Below, piece by piece: positions 6,539 to 6,621 of a DNA stretch of 6,621 nt. Source of the DNA: Calditrichaceae bacterium. Its GTDB lineage: Bacteria > Calditrichota > Calditrichia > Calditrichales > Calditrichaceae. The stretch is taken from contig JAUVIB010000183.1 of NCBI GenBank assembly GCA_030592985.1, forward strand, positions 1 through 6,621, written 5' to 3'. The notes under the pieces are model-generated. The model worked only from the letters and a program-made list of their open reading frames with translations. It did not search any database and had not been told where the DNA came from. Position 1 is the stretch's first letter, and each line of letters starts with the position of its first letter. The translations under genes and the position numbers were made by a program.

Positions 6539-6566
6539 TATTTATTCCAATCTTTTAGAATAAATA
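6539..6566 (+). promoter_or_regulatory. 9-bp inverted repeat upstream of the partial gene, candidate operator or mRNA hairpin
   Basis: TATTTATTC at 6539-6547 and GAATAAATA at 6558-6566 are perfect inverted arms around a 10-base spacer. They end five bases before the AAGGAG ribosome binding site (6571-6576) of the plus-strand gene. A weak core promoter could overlap it, with TTTTTG at 6533-6538 and TAGAAT at 6556-6561 separated by 17 bases; that would place the palindrome over the promoter. The left arm overlaps the TTTATTCCAAT box. As RNA it would form an AU-rich and therefore weak stem, so a DNA operator seems the better reading. Confidence 0.4.
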
Positions 6567-6586
6567 ATTTAAGGAGAAATTACCCA

Positions 6587-6621
6587 ATGTCAAATCAAAC
6601 TTTAAAACACAACTACTATCA
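6587..6621 (+). CDS. Start of an unidentified plus-strand gene, cut by the window edge
   Basis: ATG at 6587 is preceded by AAGGAG at 6571-6576 with a 10-base spacer. It opens a frame reading MSNQTLKHNYY, which is still open when the window ends. Eleven codons are too few to assign a family. There is no visible signal peptide in what remains. The strong ribosome binding site, and the inverted repeat just upstream, support a real gene transcribed away from tldD. Confidence 0.6.
   Translation, partial: MSNQTLKHNYY

Larger units (their letters stand above)
6208..6586. promoter_or_regulatory. Divergent promoter region with repeated TTTATTCCAAT-like boxes
   Basis: This 379-base, very AT-rich stretch separates tldD (minus) from a partial plus-strand gene. 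It carries repeated boxes: TTATTTCCAATA at 6300-6311 (plus), the same 12 bases inverted at 6364-6375, TTTATTCCATA at 6393-6403 and TTTATTCCAAT at 6541-6551. The repetition on both strands suggests binding sites for a regulator, though AT-rich DNA favours chance matches. Nearer tldD there is a low-complexity TTTTTATTA doublet at 6275-6292. I could not pick a convincing tldD promoter. No gene is evident in the stretch on either strand. Confidence 0.4.

Noticed and set aside
1..6621. tRNA, rRNA, CRISPR array or intact insertion sequence
   Set aside because: I looked on both strands. The repeats present have no spacer structure of a CRISPR array, no cloverleaf was seen, and no transposase is encoded.

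Overview
This AT-rich window reads like a chromosomal segment of a Gram-negative, didermal bacterium. The evidence is an outer-membrane beta-barrel protein with a Sec signal peptide and a C-terminal Phe, a metalloprotease with a Tat signal, and purine-rich Shine-Dalgarno sites. I lean towards an uncultured or little-studied member of the FCB group (Bacteroidota/Ignavibacteriota/Calditrichota/Marinimicrobia-like), from the general style of the genes and intergenic repeats. No marker gene fixes this.

Four complete genes lie on the minus strand, and the first bases of a fifth lie on the plus strand at the right edge. In minus-strand order (right to left) they are: tldD (6207-4660), a zinc metallopeptidase with an intact HExxxH site and a Tat signal; tldE/pmbA (4513-3194), its non-catalytic partner with no signal peptide; an unrecognised outer-membrane beta-barrel protein (2803-1598); and a squalene-synthase-type prenyl transferase (1389-346). 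The partial plus-strand gene (from 6587) is divergent from tldD. Only its first 11 codons are visible, so it cannot be identified.

tldD and tldE are probably one operon, although their 146-bp spacer holds two blocks of 7-bp tandem repeats, one of them bracketed by an 8-bp inverted repeat. The barrel gene has a roughly 190-nt, GC-richer leader with predicted hairpins and probably its own promoter near 3005. The squalene synthase gene has a plausible sigma70-like promoter at 1421-1448 and a clear intrinsic terminator far downstream at 17-50. The four genes show no obvious shared pathway; TldD/TldE are the only evident functional pair.

The three long non-coding stretches are not empty. Region 1-345 has the terminator, a tiny plus-strand ORF and a CACAGATT 10-bp repeat. 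Region 2804-3193 has the barrel-gene leader. Region 6208-6586, the divergent promoter region, has at least four copies of a TTTATTCCAAT-like box, two forming a 12-bp inverted repeat and one forming half of a 9-bp inverted repeat just before the partial gene. The points most worth checking are the mismatch in predicted location between exported TldD and leaderless TldE, and these repeat and leader structures. I see no clear previously undescribed multi-gene system.
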